From Amycolatopsis sp. FBCC-B4732 (GTDB lineage: Bacteria > Actinomycetota > Actinomycetes > Mycobacteriales > Pseudonocardiaceae), in the NCBI RefSeq assembly GCF_023008405.1, contig NZ_CP095376.1, positions 3,868,001 through 3,932,000 of the forward strand: DNA of 64,000 bases, read 5' to 3'. A program made the position numbers and the translations under genes. The notes under the pieces are model-generated. The model was not told the DNA's origin, searched no databases, and saw only the letters and a list, made by a program, of their open reading frames with translations. Below, piece by piece: positions 51,616-60,597 of this stretch. Each line of letters opens with the position of its first letter. Within the stretch, counting starts at the first letter, position 1.

Positions 51616-52524
51616 TCACGGCGGGCCCGCGACGAGGGTCATGATCCGGCGGACGCGCTCGCGCAGGAGTGCGTGCGTCCGGTCGTGGTGGTTGCGGGGG
51701 TGCCAGGCCATGGCGAGCACCACTTCCGGCACCGCCACGGGAAGCGGGAACGTCCGCAGTCCCAGCGTTTCCAGCATCGGGCGGCCCAGCCTGGCCGGGG
51801 TCACGCAGACGACGTCGGTTCCGCGGGCCACGTGCAGCGCGCCGGCGAAGCTCGGCAGGACGGCGACCACCCGGCGGTTCAGCCCCAGCTCGGCCAGCCG
51901 CTCGTCGATCGGGCCGTGCGCGCGGCCCCGGCGGGAGACGACGATGTGGTCGGCCGCGGCGAACCGCTTCGGGGTGACGGTCTTGACCTTCGCCAGTGGG
52001 TGATCCGGGCGGATCGCGCCGACGAGCGTTTCGGTGACGAGCGTTTCCGTGTGGACTTCGGGGTCGCCCGGGCGCAGCGTCCCGATCTCCAGGTCCACGA
52101 GTCCTTCGCGCAGCGCCGGGGTGTCCTGGAGGTTTTCCGGTCGCAGCCGCAGGGAGATCCCCGGCGCCTGGGTCCGCAGGTCGTCGATGAGGGACGGGAT
52201 GAACGTCGTGGACAGCATGTCGGTGACCTGCAGGTCGAACACGCGCACCGCGGTCCGCGGGTCGGCGGCCGTCGACGGGCCGAACAGTGCACGGGCCCGG
52301 GCGGCGATCGCGTGCACCTCCCCGCGCAGCTCCAGCGCCCGCGGGGTCGGCACGAGATCGCGGCCGGCCCGGACGAGCAGCGGGTCGTCGAACGCGCGCC
52401 GCAGCCGGGCCAGCGTGCGGCTCATCGCCGGGGCCGACGTGTGCAGGCGCTCCGCCGCCTTCGTCACGCTGCTTTCGGTGAGCAGCGCGTCCAGCGCCTC
52501 GATGAGGTTCAGGTCGTGGTCCAC
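51616..52524 (-). CDS. LysR family transcriptional regulator
   Basis: The 302-aa protein has the N-terminal winged helix (DLNLIEALDALLTESSVTKAAERLHTSAPAMSRTLARLRRAFDDPLLVR) and a C-terminal substrate-binding domain (VFDLQVTDMLSTTFIPSLIDDLRTQ). GTG 52524 is chosen over an earlier in-frame start. It diverges from the FAD monooxygenase gene; CGACG at 52582-52586 and CGTCG at 52595-52599 form a possible binding site. It likely controls the cluster to its right. Confidence 0.9.
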   Translation of the reverse strand: MDHDLNLIEALDALLTESSVTKAAERLHTSAPAMSRTLARLRRAFDDPLLVRAGRDLVPTPRALELRGEVHAIAARARALFGPSTAADPRTAVRVFDLQVTDMLSTTFIPSLIDDLRTQAPGISLRLRPENLQDTPALREGLVDLEIGTLRPGDPEVHTETLVTETLVGAIRPDHPLAKVKTVTPKRFAAADHIVVSRRGRAHGPIDERLAELGLNRRVVAVLPSFAGALHVARGTDVVCVTPARLGRPMLETLGLRTFPLPVAVPEVVLAMAWHPRNHHDRTHALLRERVRRIMTLVAGPP

Positions 52525-52625
52525 GCGCCGATTATCACAGGTGGAATGAGTAGGTACCAACGTTGCACTGGAGTTAACCGGCGACGGTCCTTAACGTCGG
52601 GTTCAGACGACGGAGGAGGACAGCG

Positions 52626-53735
52626 ATGCGAGCTGTGGTGATCGGCGGCGGGATCGTGGGACTGACGAGTGCTCTCGCTTTGCGCCGCAACGGAATCGAC
52701 GTGGTGGTCCACGAGCACGCGCCGGAGATCCGCGCGGCCGGCGCGGGACTGGGGCTGTGGGCCAACGCACTGGCCGTGTTCGACGAACTCGGCGTCGGCG
52801 ACCAGGTGCGGGCTGTCGGCAAACCCGGGGAGATGTACTTCCACGACACGGCCGGGCGGCTGCTCGAGACCCCGGAGTTCGGCGTCGAGGACCACCGGTT
52901 CCTGCTGGTGCACCGGGCGAAGCTCACCGATCTGCTCGCCGACGCCGTCGGCCGGGACGACATCCGCCTCGCCACCGGGTTCGCCGCGTACGACGAGCAC
53001 GCCGATCGCGTCACCGTCCGGTTGACCGACGGCAGCGAGGACACCGCCGACGTGCTCGTCGGGGCGGACGGCGCGTACTCGGCGGTGCGCGCGCAGCTGG
53101 TGCCGGGGAAGCCGGCGGAGGAACACCCCGGGCACCACGCGTGGCGCGCGGTGCTCCCGGACCCGGGTCTCGCCCTGACCGGGAACCGGGTCGTCCTCGG
53201 CGGCGACCGCTGCCGCGGCGGGTACGTGCGCACCCACGACGGCGGCGTCTACTGGCTGGTGAACCAGTTCGACACGCCGGAACCGACCGGCACCCTCAAG
53301 GAGCAGGCCCTGGCCCGGGCCGCGCACCTCGACGACGGTGAGCACGGCGGGGTCCTCACCGAACTCATCCACGCCACGCCCGAGGAACTGATCCTGCACC
53401 ACCAGATCATGCTCGTGCCGCCGTTGCCGCACTGGACGTCCGGGCGCGTCGTGCTCGCCGGCGACGCGGCGCACGCGATGTCGCCGCACATCACCGCCGG
53501 GGCGACGCTGGGCGTCGAAGACGCCGCGCTGCTCGGCCGCCTGCTCACCCCGGGCGGGGACGTGCCCGCGGCACTGGCCGCCTACGAGGCGGACCGGATC
53601 CCGCGGTACGCCCGCGTCGCGGAACTCTCGGCGGCCGTGGAGCACTCCCCCACCCCGCAGGAGTTCGCGCGGCACTACGCCGCGTTCAGCCACTGGATGC
53701 TCACGTCGTCCGCCGGGAACCCGGTGACGGCATGA
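52626..53735 (+). CDS. FAD-dependent monooxygenase (salicylate hydroxylase-like)
   Basis: The 369-aa group A flavoprotein monooxygenase shows the FAD-binding GxGxxG (VVIGGGIVGLTSALALRRNG), the VLVGADGAYSAVR (DG) motif and the second FAD motif in VVLAGDAAHAMSPHITAGATLGVEDA. Such enzymes hydroxylate aromatic rings with NAD(P)H and oxygen. GGAGGA is close upstream. Its stop overlaps the CocE-type gene by four bases (ATGA). Confidence 0.9.
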   Translation: MRAVVIGGGIVGLTSALALRRNGIDVVVHEHAPEIRAAGAGLGLWANALAVFDELGVGDQVRAVGKPGEMYFHDTAGRLLETPEFGVEDHRFLLVHRAKLTDLLADAVGRDDIRLATGFAAYDEHADRVTVRLTDGSEDTADVLVGADGAYSAVRAQLVPGKPAEEHPGHHAWRAVLPDPGLALTGNRVVLGGDRCRGGYVRTHDGGVYWLVNQFDTPEPTGTLKEQALARAAHLDDGEHGGVLTELIHATPEELILHHQIMLVPPLPHWTSGRVVLAGDAAHAMSPHITAGATLGVEDAALLGRLLTPGGDVPAALAAYEADRIPRYARVAELSAAVEHSPTPQEFARHYAAFSHWMLTSSAGNPVTA

Positions 53736-55501
53736 CCTTCACGGTGGAGGTCGACGTGCCGGTGCCGATGCGCGACGGCGTCGCGCTCGCCACCAACGTG
53801 TGGCTTGCGGACGGGCCCGGGCCGTTCCCCGCGTTGCTGGTCCGCACGCCCTACGGCAAGGACGACGCCGGGCTGTACGGGAATCCGAAGCTCCCCGACG
53901 TGTTCGCTCTCGTCGGAGCGGGATACGCCGTGGTGGCGCAGGACGTCCGGGGTACCTCCCGCTCGCCCGGAACGTTCGTGCCGCACACCCACGAAGGCCC
54001 GGACAGCGTCGACACCCTCGCCTGGCTCACCGCGCAGCCGTGGTGCGACGGCGCGGTCGGCATGTGGGGCGGGTCGTACATGGGGTTCAGCCAGTGGCAG
54101 GCCGCCGCGCACGGCGTTCCGGCGCTGCGGGCGATCGCGCCGGTGATGACCTCGGCCGACCCGTACGCGGCACCGTGGCGCTCCCCCGGCGGCGCGCTTT
54201 CCCAGGACGCGGTCCTGACCTGGGGCACTCTTTCGGCCCTGCGCAACCTGCGTCGTGGCCTCGGCGAGGGGCGCGGTGACCCCGCCGACGCCGGAGCGCT
54301 GCTGTCCGGCCTGGCCGAGCCGCGGTCGCTGCACGAGCCGTTGCCGATCGCCGGCCGCGCCGTGGTGACCCGGTCCCTGCCCTGGTTCGCCGACGTGCTC
54401 GACCACCCGGAACGCGACGCCTTCTGGCGGGAGGTCGCCGCGACCGACCACGGCGAGCGGATCACCGTCCCGGCGCTCCACATCGGAGGGTGGTACGACG
54501 TGTTCGTCGGCGAAACCGTGCGGTCGTACCGGATGCTGCGCCGCCGCGGTGGCACTGCCGCCGCCCGCGACGGCCAGCGGCTGATCATCGGCCCCTGGTC
54601 CCACCCCGACGGCACCGACCTCGGCACCTACCCCGACCGGTCGTTCGGGCTCGCCGGCAGCATCAAGACCGCCGGCATCACCGAAGCGCACCTGCGGTTC
54701 TTCGACCGCTGGGTCCGCGGCCGCGAGCTCCCCGACGACACCCACCGGGTCCGGATCTTCGTCATGGGGGCCGACGAGTGGCGCGACGAGCCGGACTGGC
54801 CGCTGCCGGACACCCGGTACACCGACTTCTTCCTCGACGGCGGCGGCCGCGCGAACACCGCCGGTGGCGACGGTGTCCTGAACCCCGATGTCGCGGCCGA
54901 GGAGGCGACGGACTCGTTTCGCTACGACCCCCGCGATCCGGTACCCAGCCTGGGCGGCACCGTGCTCGCCGCCGCGCCGGGAACCCACCCCGGACCGGCC
55001 GACCAGGCCGCGGTGGAAGCGCGCGAGGACGTCCTGTGCTTCACCACTCCGGTTCTCGAGCGTCCGGTCGAGGTCACCGGGCACGTCACCCTGGTGCTGC
55101 ACATCCGATCGTCCACACCGGACACCGACTTCACCGGCAAGCTCGTCGACGTGCACCCCGACGGCCGGGCGATCCTGCTGTGCGAAGGCATCCAGCGCGT
55201 CCGCTACCGCGAGTCCCTCACCGAACCCGTGCTCCTCGCGCCGGGCACGGACGCCGAACTCACCCTCGACCTCGGCGTCACCGCGAACGTCTTCCGGCCC
55301 GGGCACCGCATCCGGCTCGAGGTGGCCGGCAGCAACTTCCCCCGCTACGACCGCAACACCAACACCGGCGCGACGATCGCCACCGACGGCACCGGCGACG
55401 TGGTGGTCGCCCTCAACCACGTACACCACGGACCCGCGCACCCCAGCCGGCTGGTCCTGCCGGTGATCGACCGCCCCGCGTCCGAGGAGCCTCGACCATG
55501 A
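53732..55501 (+). CDS. CocE/NonD-type hydrolase (X-Pro dipeptidyl-peptidase S15 family)
   Basis: The 589-aa alpha/beta hydrolase has the nucleophile at Ser115 (MWGGSYMGFSQW), the acid at Asp256 (IGGWYDVFVGE) and the His at about 291 (GPWSHPDG), the CocE triad. A C-terminal jelly-roll domain follows. Members cleave cocaine, the polyketide nonactin, or prolyl peptides; here it probably hydrolyses an ester or amide of the cluster's substrate. It is coupled to the genes on both sides by ATGA overlaps. Confidence 0.92.
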   Translation: MTFTVEVDVPVPMRDGVALATNVWLADGPGPFPALLVRTPYGKDDAGLYGNPKLPDVFALVGAGYAVVAQDVRGTSRSPGTFVPHTHEGPDSVDTLAWLTAQPWCDGAVGMWGGSYMGFSQWQAAAHGVPALRAIAPVMTSADPYAAPWRSPGGALSQDAVLTWGTLSALRNLRRGLGEGRGDPADAGALLSGLAEPRSLHEPLPIAGRAVVTRSLPWFADVLDHPERDAFWREVAATDHGERITVPALHIGGWYDVFVGETVRSYRMLRRRGGTAAARDGQRLIIGPWSHPDGTDLGTYPDRSFGLAGSIKTAGITEAHLRFFDRWVRGRELPDDTHRVRIFVMGADEWRDEPDWPLPDTRYTDFFLDGGGRANTAGGDGVLNPDVAAEEATDSFRYDPRDPVPSLGGTVLAAAPGTHPGPADQAAVEAREDVLCFTTPVLERPVEVTGHVTLVLHIRSSTPDTDFTGKLVDVHPDGRAILLCEGIQRVRYRESLTEPVLLAPGTDAELTLDLGVTANVFRPGHRIRLEVAGSNFPRYDRNTNTGATIATDGTGDVVVALNHVHHGPAHPSRLVLPVIDRPASEEPRP

Positions 55502-55974
55502 ACGCACTGCAGGACCTTCTCGACCGCGCGGCCATCGCCGACGTCGTCGCCGGGCTCGCCCACGCCCAGGACGACCGGGACTGGGCCTCCCTGCGGCGGC
55601 TGTTCGCCGACGAGGTGACGCTGGACCTGTCGACGCACTACCACGGCAGGCCGCCGACGACGGTGACCGCCGACGGCCTCGTCGAGCTGGCCCGCGCGAC
55701 CCTGGAGGGCTTCGACAGCACCCACCACACCGCCACCGACCTCGTCGTGCGGCCCTCCGACGACGATGCCACGTGCCGCGCGCACGTCGTCGCCTACCAC
55801 CACGTCCCCGCCGATCCCGGCGTCGTCGACCACTGCACGATGCGCGGCCGCTGGGAGGTGAAGCTGCGCAAGCTCGACGGCCGGTGGCTCATCGAACACT
55901 GGACCGTGGCGCGCACCGCGCCGTGGGACGGCTCCCCCGACGTCTACGCGCTCGCCGCCGCCCGCCGCTCTTGA
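55498..55974 (+). CDS. SnoaL/NTF2-like protein
   Basis: The 158-aa alpha+beta barrel protein has LLDRAAIADVVAGLAHAQDDRDWASLRRLFADEVTLDLSTHY, then HTATDLVVRPSDDDATCRAHVVAYHHV and RWEVKLRKLDGRWLIEHWTVART, the pattern of SnoaL-like enzymes. They act as cyclases, dehydratases or isomerases with an acidic or His residue at the barrel mouth. It is coupled to the CocE-type gene and followed by the NIPSNAP gene after 21 bases. Confidence 0.85.
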   Translation: MNALQDLLDRAAIADVVAGLAHAQDDRDWASLRRLFADEVTLDLSTHYHGRPPTTVTADGLVELARATLEGFDSTHHTATDLVVRPSDDDATCRAHVVAYHHVPADPGVVDHCTMRGRWEVKLRKLDGRWLIEHWTVARTAPWDGSPDVYALAAARRS

Positions 55975-55995
55975 TCGCCACGGGGAGTACCACCG

Positions 55996-56310
55996 ATGTT
56001 CTACGAGATCCGCACCGAGCACGCCCGTCCCGGCCGGGGCGCCGAACTGGCCCGCTACCTGGACGAGACCGTCATCCCGCTGCACCAGGAACTGGAGATG
56101 CGCGTGGTGGGCTCGTTCACCGTGGCCGGCGACGAAGACGCCGTAGTCTGGATCAGGCGTTTCGAGAACGACACCGACCGCGAACACATCCTGAACGCCG
56201 TCCACCGGGATCCCCGGTGCGCGGCCCTGGCCGAAACCGTTGCCGCGCTGACCGCGGCGCCCCCGTCCACGGTGCGCCTGGCGCCGACCGCCGGGTCCCT
56301 GCTCCGCTGA
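55996..56310 (+). CDS. NIPSNAP family protein
   Basis: The 104-aa protein has the NIPSNAP pattern MFYEIRTEHARPGRGAELARYLDETVIPLHQE and a C-terminal half with VVGSFTVAGDEDAVVWIRRFEND. Function of these small dimeric barrel proteins is poorly known. It sits in the FAD-monooxygenase operon. Confidence 0.85.
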   Translation: MFYEIRTEHARPGRGAELARYLDETVIPLHQELEMRVVGSFTVAGDEDAVVWIRRFENDTDREHILNAVHRDPRCAALAETVAALTAAPPSTVRLAPTAGSLLR

Positions 56311-56334
56311 ACGTCCGCACCGGAAAGGAAAACC

Positions 56335-57240
56335 GTGGCCGAGCACCGGCTTCCCGCGACGCGGGAGACCACAGTGGACGTCCTCGACCGGGCCACCCCG
56401 CCCGTGCTCACCGTCGATCCGGGCGACTCCGTCCTGGTCGGCTCGCTCGACGCCGCCGGTTACCTGGACCGGCGAGTGGACGGCCCCGCGATGTACCCGG
56501 AACGGCGCGGGCACTGCCTGACCGGGCCGATCGCGGTGCGCGGCGCCGAGCCGGGCATGGTCCTGGGCGTGCACTTCACGTCGATCGCGCCCGGCGACTG
56601 GGGCTGGACCACGGCCGGGGTGAAGGACACCGCGCTCAACCGCGGGCTCGGCGTCGCCGACGGCCCGGGCACGTGGCTGACGTGGGACATCACCGGCGAA
56701 ACCGCCACCAGCGACCTCGGCCACACCGTCGGCGTCGCCCCCTTCCTCGGCGTCGTCGGCGTTCCACCGGCCGAGCCGGGACCGCACTCGACCATTCCGC
56801 CGCGGGCGCTCGGCGGCGGCAACCTCGACTGCCGGGACCTGGTCGCCGGGTCGACGTTGTTCCTGCCGCTGACCGTTCCCGGCGCGCTGCTGCACCTGGG
56901 CGACGGGCACGCGGCCCAGGGCAACGGCGAAGTCGGCGGAACGGCGATCGAGTGCCCGATGACCACGGAGGTCACCCTCACCCTGGCGGCGGACGCGGCG
57001 GTGCCGGGTATCCACGCCGAAACCCCCGAAGGCCGGGTCACCTTCGGCTTCGGCGCCGGCCTCGACGAGGCCATGGCCGACGCGCTGGCCGCCATGGTGA
57101 CCTGGCTGCAGCGGATCCACGACCTGGACCGCCCCACCGCGCTCGCGCTGGCCTCACCGGTCGTCGACCTGCGGATCACCCAGGTCGCCAACGAGACGTG
57201 GGGCGTGCACGCCGTCCTCCCGCACGGCGCGATCCGCTGA
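56335..57240 (+). CDS. Acetamidase/formamidase family protein
   Basis: The 301-aa enzyme hydrolyses small amides such as formamide or acetamide. It shows the family landmarks HCLTGPIAVRGAEPGMVLGV, GGGNLDCRDLVAGSTLFLPL, LLHLGDGHAAQGNGEVGGTAIE and TEVTLTLAADA. The start is GTG 56335. It is the last gene of the coupled run before the MerR gene on the opposite strand. An amidase together with a CocE-type esterase suggests a substrate with an amide or carbamate. Confidence 0.9.
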   Translation: MAEHRLPATRETTVDVLDRATPPVLTVDPGDSVLVGSLDAAGYLDRRVDGPAMYPERRGHCLTGPIAVRGAEPGMVLGVHFTSIAPGDWGWTTAGVKDTALNRGLGVADGPGTWLTWDITGETATSDLGHTVGVAPFLGVVGVPPAEPGPHSTIPPRALGGGNLDCRDLVAGSTLFLPLTVPGALLHLGDGHAAQGNGEVGGTAIECPMTTEVTLTLAADAAVPGIHAETPEGRVTFGFGAGLDEAMADALAAMVTWLQRIHDLDRPTALALASPVVDLRITQVANETWGVHAVLPHGAIR

Positions 57241-57241
57241 G

Positions 57242-57281
57242 GGCACCCGGCGCGGTTCCGGTCCGCCGCCGATCGGGTGCC
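57242..57281. terminator. Hairpin between the amidase and MerR genes
   Basis: GGCACCCG at 57242-57249 pairs with CGGGTGCC at 57274-57281 around 24 bases. It lies one base after the amidase stop, between convergent genes. The loop is long and there is no T-run. Confidence 0.45.
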
Positions 57282-57295
57282 GCGCTCCGGCCGCT

Positions 57296-58090
57296 TCAGG
57301 TGACGCGGAAGACGGGCCAGCCGATCTCGGTGCGCCACGTGGCGGGATCGCCCGAGTCGCGAGGGCCGGCGACGTAGACCTCCCGCACCGGCCCGGCCAC
57401 CGACATCGCGTTCTCCACCACCCACGTCCCGAGTTCGCCGTAGGTGACCTCGATGCCGTCGTGCTCGCCGACGTGGGTGGTGACGGCCAGTTCCGCGGCC
57501 GGGAGAACCGCGGGGTGCACGCGTCCGGTGCGAGGTGGCGCGGCGGTCGGCAGGTAGACGAGCGCGTGCCCGCGCTCCTGTTCGAAAAGGGCGTTGTCGT
57601 AGCAGCCGCCCGGCGGCCCGGTCGCGGCGGCGCCGACGGCCGCCTCCAACTCGGCCATCGCTCCCGCGAACCAGGCCTCGACATCGCCGTGCCCGACCAC
57701 GGCCTCCACCGCCGCGACCGTCCGGGCGGGCTCCGCACGCAGCTCGACATCGATCGGCGCGGGGTCGGGCCGCAGCAGGCGCCGCAGCGACACGACCGCG
57801 GCCCGGGTGCGGTCGAGCACGTCCTCGAGGCGCTGCAGATGGTCCGCGACCAGGGCCGCCCGGACACCGGGGTCGGGAGTCCGCAGGATTCGCTGCACAT
57901 CGCTCAAGGGGACGTCGAGTTCGCGGAGCCGGTGGATGACCTGCGCGGCCGGGATCTGGTCGAGTCCGTAGTAGCGGTAACCGGTGGTCTCGTCCACCAC
58001 GACGGGCTCCAGCAGGGCCGCCTCGTGGTACCGGCGCAGGGTCCGCACGCTCAAGTGGGTCAGCCGCGAGAACTCCCCGATGCTCAGCAT
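57296..58090 (-). CDS. MerR family regulator with GyrI-like effector domain
   Basis: The 264-aa protein has a MerR HTH at residues 1-70 (MLSIGEFSRLTHLSVRTLRRYHEAALLEPVVVDETTGYRYYG), a linker helix and a C-terminal GyrI-like ligand-binding domain (YLPTAAPPRTGRVHPAVLPAAELAVTTHVGEHDGIEVTYGELGTWV). ATG 58090 is used. It diverges from a SnoaL-like gene and probably senses a small drug-like molecule and controls the second gene set. Confidence 0.88.
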   Translation of the reverse strand: MLSIGEFSRLTHLSVRTLRRYHEAALLEPVVVDETTGYRYYGLDQIPAAQVIHRLRELDVPLSDVQRILRTPDPGVRAALVADHLQRLEDVLDRTRAAVVSLRRLLRPDPAPIDVELRAEPARTVAAVEAVVGHGDVEAWFAGAMAELEAAVGAAATGPPGGCYDNALFEQERGHALVYLPTAAPPRTGRVHPAVLPAAELAVTTHVGEHDGIEVTYGELGTWVVENAMSVAGPVREVYVAGPRDSGDPATWRTEIGWPVFRVT

Positions 58091-58101
58091 GGCTCCATTC
58101 T

Positions 58102-58126
58102 GGACTCTCCCCCGGGGAGAGAGTCC
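58102..58126. promoter_or_regulatory. MerR-type operator
   Basis: GGACTCTC at 58102-58109 pairs with GAGAGTCC at 58119-58126, a perfect inverted repeat with 9 spacer bases, lying 11 bases from the MerR start. It is positioned to control both divergent genes. Confidence 0.7.
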
Positions 58127-58168
58127 ACGGCTTGACCCTCCCACGCCGCGAGGTCACACGATGGCCGC

Positions 58169-58531
58169 ATGACACAGCACACCGATCTCCCGTCCGATCT
58201 GCTCCCGACCCCCGTGCGCGGGTTCTTCGCCGCCCACGTCGTCCGCGACGCCGGCACCGCCTCGTCGTTCCTCACCGAGGACGCGGTGCTCGTCGACCAG
58301 GGCGAGACCTTCCGCGGCCGGGAGACGGCCCACGCGTTCCTGCGGGACGCCGGGTCCGAGTTCGAGTACACGACCGAGCAGCTCGGCGCCCGCCGCGTCG
58401 ACGACACCCACTGGGTGGTGACCGTGCGGCTCGAGGGCACCTTCCCGGGTGGCGTCGCCGAGCTCGACTACCGGTTCGCGGTGCGGGACGACCTCATCGC
58501 CGAACTCGTCATCGCCAACCACCCGGCCTGA
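58169..58531 (+). CDS. SnoaL/NTF2-like protein, second copy
   Basis: The 120-aa small barrel protein reads TPVRGFFAAHVVRDAGTASSFLTEDAVLVDQGETFRGRETAHAFLRDAG, then VTVRLEGTFPGGVAELDYRFAVRDDLIAELVIANHPA, the pattern of nuclear-transport-factor-2-like enzymes that act on polyketide or aromatic intermediates. It follows the MerR operator and leads the second gene set; the SDR gene starts 36 bases after it. Confidence 0.8.
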   Translation: MTQHTDLPSDLLPTPVRGFFAAHVVRDAGTASSFLTEDAVLVDQGETFRGRETAHAFLRDAGSEFEYTTEQLGARRVDDTHWVVTVRLEGTFPGGVAELDYRFAVRDDLIAELVIANHPA

Positions 58532-58567
58532 CCGGATCCGCCACGCCGATCTTCACTGGAGAGAAAG

Positions 58568-59356
58568 ATGTCTAGTTCAGACCGTGATCGTCTCGACGGT
58601 CGCCGGGCACTGGTCACGGGCGGCTCGAAGGGCTCGGGCAAGGCCGTCGCGGAGAGGCTGCGAGAGCTGGGTGCCGACGTGTACGTGACGGCGCGAACGA
58701 TGCCCGCCGGGTACGAGCACCCCGACCGGTTCATCGAAGCGGACGTGACGACGATCGAAGGCACCGACGCGGTGGCCGCCCGGATCGCCGAGGCCGGCGG
58801 CGCACCCGACATCCTGGTGCACATCGTCGGCGGTGCGTCGACGCCGGCCGGTGGATTCGCCGTCATCACCGATCACCAGTGGCTCACCGAACTGAACCTC
58901 AACTTCCTGGGAGCGGTGCGGCTCGACCGGGCTCTGCTCCCGGCGATGATCGAGGCCGGGGCGGGCGTGGTGCTGCACTTCACCTCGATCCAGCGGGAAC
59001 TACCCCAGTACGACGCGTCCCTGGCGTACGCGGCCGCGAAGGCCGCTCTGCGCACGTACAGCAAGGGACTCGCCAACGAGCTCGCGCCGCGCGGCGTGCG
59101 GGTCAACGCGATCAGCCCCGGCGGGATCGAGACCGAAGCCTACGAAAGGTTCGTGGACCGGATCGCCGAGGGCAACGGGCTCACCCGTGAAGCAGCCAAG
59201 CAGACCATCTACGACTCCCTCGGCGGAGTACCGCTGGGACGGTTCGCGAACACCGGGGAAATCGCGGACCTGGTCGGGTTCCTGGTCTCGGACCGCGCCT
59301 CGGCGATCGTGGGCGCCGAGTACGTGATCGACGGCGGGACTGTGCCGACCGTCTGA
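58568..59356 (+). CDS. Short-chain dehydrogenase/reductase (SDR)
   Basis: The 262-aa NAD(P)-dependent oxidoreductase has [12 protein letters not shown] at about 17-28, NAG-equivalent HIVGGAS, Ser140 (HFTSIQRE), and the catalytic Tyr154/Lys158 in YAAAKAAL. The C-terminal region [22 protein letters not shown] is typical. It belongs to the MerR-controlled set. Confidence 0.92.
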   Translation: MSSSDRDRLDGRRALVTGGSKGSGKAVAERLRELGADVYVTARTMPAGYEHPDRFIEADVTTIEGTDAVAARIAEAGGAPDILVHIVGGASTPAGGFAVITDHQWLTELNLNFLGAVRLDRALLPAMIEAGAGVVLHFTSIQRELPQYDASLAYAAAKAALRTYSKGLANELAPRGVRVNAISPGGIETEAYERFVDRIAEGNGLTREAAKQTIYDSLGGVPLGRFANTGEIADLVGFLVSDRASAIVGAEYVIDGGTVPTV

Positions 59357-59359
59357 GCG

Positions 59360-59402
59360 AGGAGGGGTTCCGGCAGTTCGACCCGGCTGCGGAACCCCTC
59401 CT
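59360..59402 (+). terminator. Terminator-like hairpin after the SDR gene
   Basis: AGGAGGGGTTCCG at 59360-59372 pairs with CGGAACCCCTCCT at 59390-59402 around 17 bases, four bases after the SDR stop. No T-run; still the strongest hairpin in the region. Confidence 0.65.
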
Positions 59403-59450
59403 GCGCAAGCAGAACTCGAACGCTCGGCTCGGTTGTCCCAAGGAGAACAC

Positions 59451-60473
59451 ATGACCACGCAAGTCACGGACCGGTCCGCCACCCGGCCGGTCGGACCGCC
59501 ACCACCCTTCGATCCGGAGCTCGCTCCCGTCGTCGAGGTGCTGACCGGTCTGCGCCCTCCCGACGCGTACCGTCCGGACACCATCGTCGAGATGCGCAGG
59601 CCCGTTCCCGGGGTGGAGACCCCGACCGACGAGATCCTCTCGCGCGGCGGCGCCTACAGCGTGCAGGAGCGGGCGGTGCCGGGGCCGGCCGGGGAACCGG
59701 ACATCTCGCTGCTGATCTGCCTCCCGAAGCACGCGGCGGCCCCGGCCCCGGCGATCTACCACGTCCACGGCGGCGGCATGATCGTCGGAGACAACCGGTT
59801 CGGCCTGGTCGAAATGCTGAACCTGGCCGAACCGATGGGCATGGCCGTGGTCTCGGTCGAGTACCGGCTCGCACCCGAGACACCCCACCCGGGTCCCGTC
59901 GAGGACTGCTACGCGGGCCTGGCGTGGGTGTCGGAGCACGCCCCCGAGCTGAACATCGACCCCGAGCGCATCGTCCTCGGCGGCGCGAGCGCCGGCGGCG
60001 GCCTCGCAGCGGCTGTCAGCCTGATGGCACGCGACCGCACCGGCCCGGCCATCCTGGCCCAGCTGCTCCTGTCGCCGATGCTGGACGACCGCAACGACTC
60101 GCCCTCCGCGCGGCAGATGCGCGGCCTCGGCATCTGGGACAGCTCCTCGAACGAGACCGGCTGGAACGCGCTCCTCGGCGACGGCGTTCGCGGCGGACCG
60201 GACGTTTCTGCGTACGCCGCGCCTTCCCGCGCCGCAGACCTCTCCGGACTGCCGTCCACGTTCGTCGACGTCGGGTCGGCCGAAACGTTCCGGGACGAGG
60301 ACGTCGCCTACGCGAGCCGCATGTGGCAGGCGGGCTGCGACGTCGAGCTGCACGTCTGGCCCGGCGGGTTCCACGGGTTCGACGTCGTGGTTCCCGATGC
60401 CGTGCTCTCGCGGGACGCCGTCGCTGCTCGAGCGGCATGGCTGCGCCGTCAACTGGGGCGTACTCCCCGGTGA
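59451..60473 (+). CDS. Alpha/beta hydrolase of the hormone-sensitive-lipase group (family IV)
   Basis: The 340-aa esterase has the HGGG oxyanion motif at residues 106-109, the nucleophile Ser180 in GGASAGGG, His308 in GGFHGFD, and a possible acid at Glu278 in VGSAETFRDED. The usual Asp of DPLRDE is replaced by Glu, seen in some actinobacterial members. AAGGAGAACAC precedes ATG 59451. It acts on acyl esters in the same cluster. Confidence 0.9.
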   Translation: MTTQVTDRSATRPVGPPPPFDPELAPVVEVLTGLRPPDAYRPDTIVEMRRPVPGVETPTDEILSRGGAYSVQERAVPGPAGEPDISLLICLPKHAAAPAPAIYHVHGGGMIVGDNRFGLVEMLNLAEPMGMAVVSVEYRLAPETPHPGPVEDCYAGLAWVSEHAPELNIDPERIVLGGASAGGGLAAAVSLMARDRTGPAILAQLLLSPMLDDRNDSPSARQMRGLGIWDSSSNETGWNALLGDGVRGGPDVSAYAAPSRAADLSGLPSTFVDVGSAETFRDEDVAYASRMWQAGCDVELHVWPGGFHGFDVVVPDAVLSRDAVAARAAWLRRQLGRTPR

Positions 60474-60597
60474 GGGGCTGAGCTGGAGTGTTCGCGTGGG
60501 CCCACCGCGAAGCGCCGGTTCAGCGCATCGGCGTCTGGCGGCTTCGCCCGACGAACACGGGTCAGAAGAGGTGACCCACTTCCCTTACCCGTCAAGG

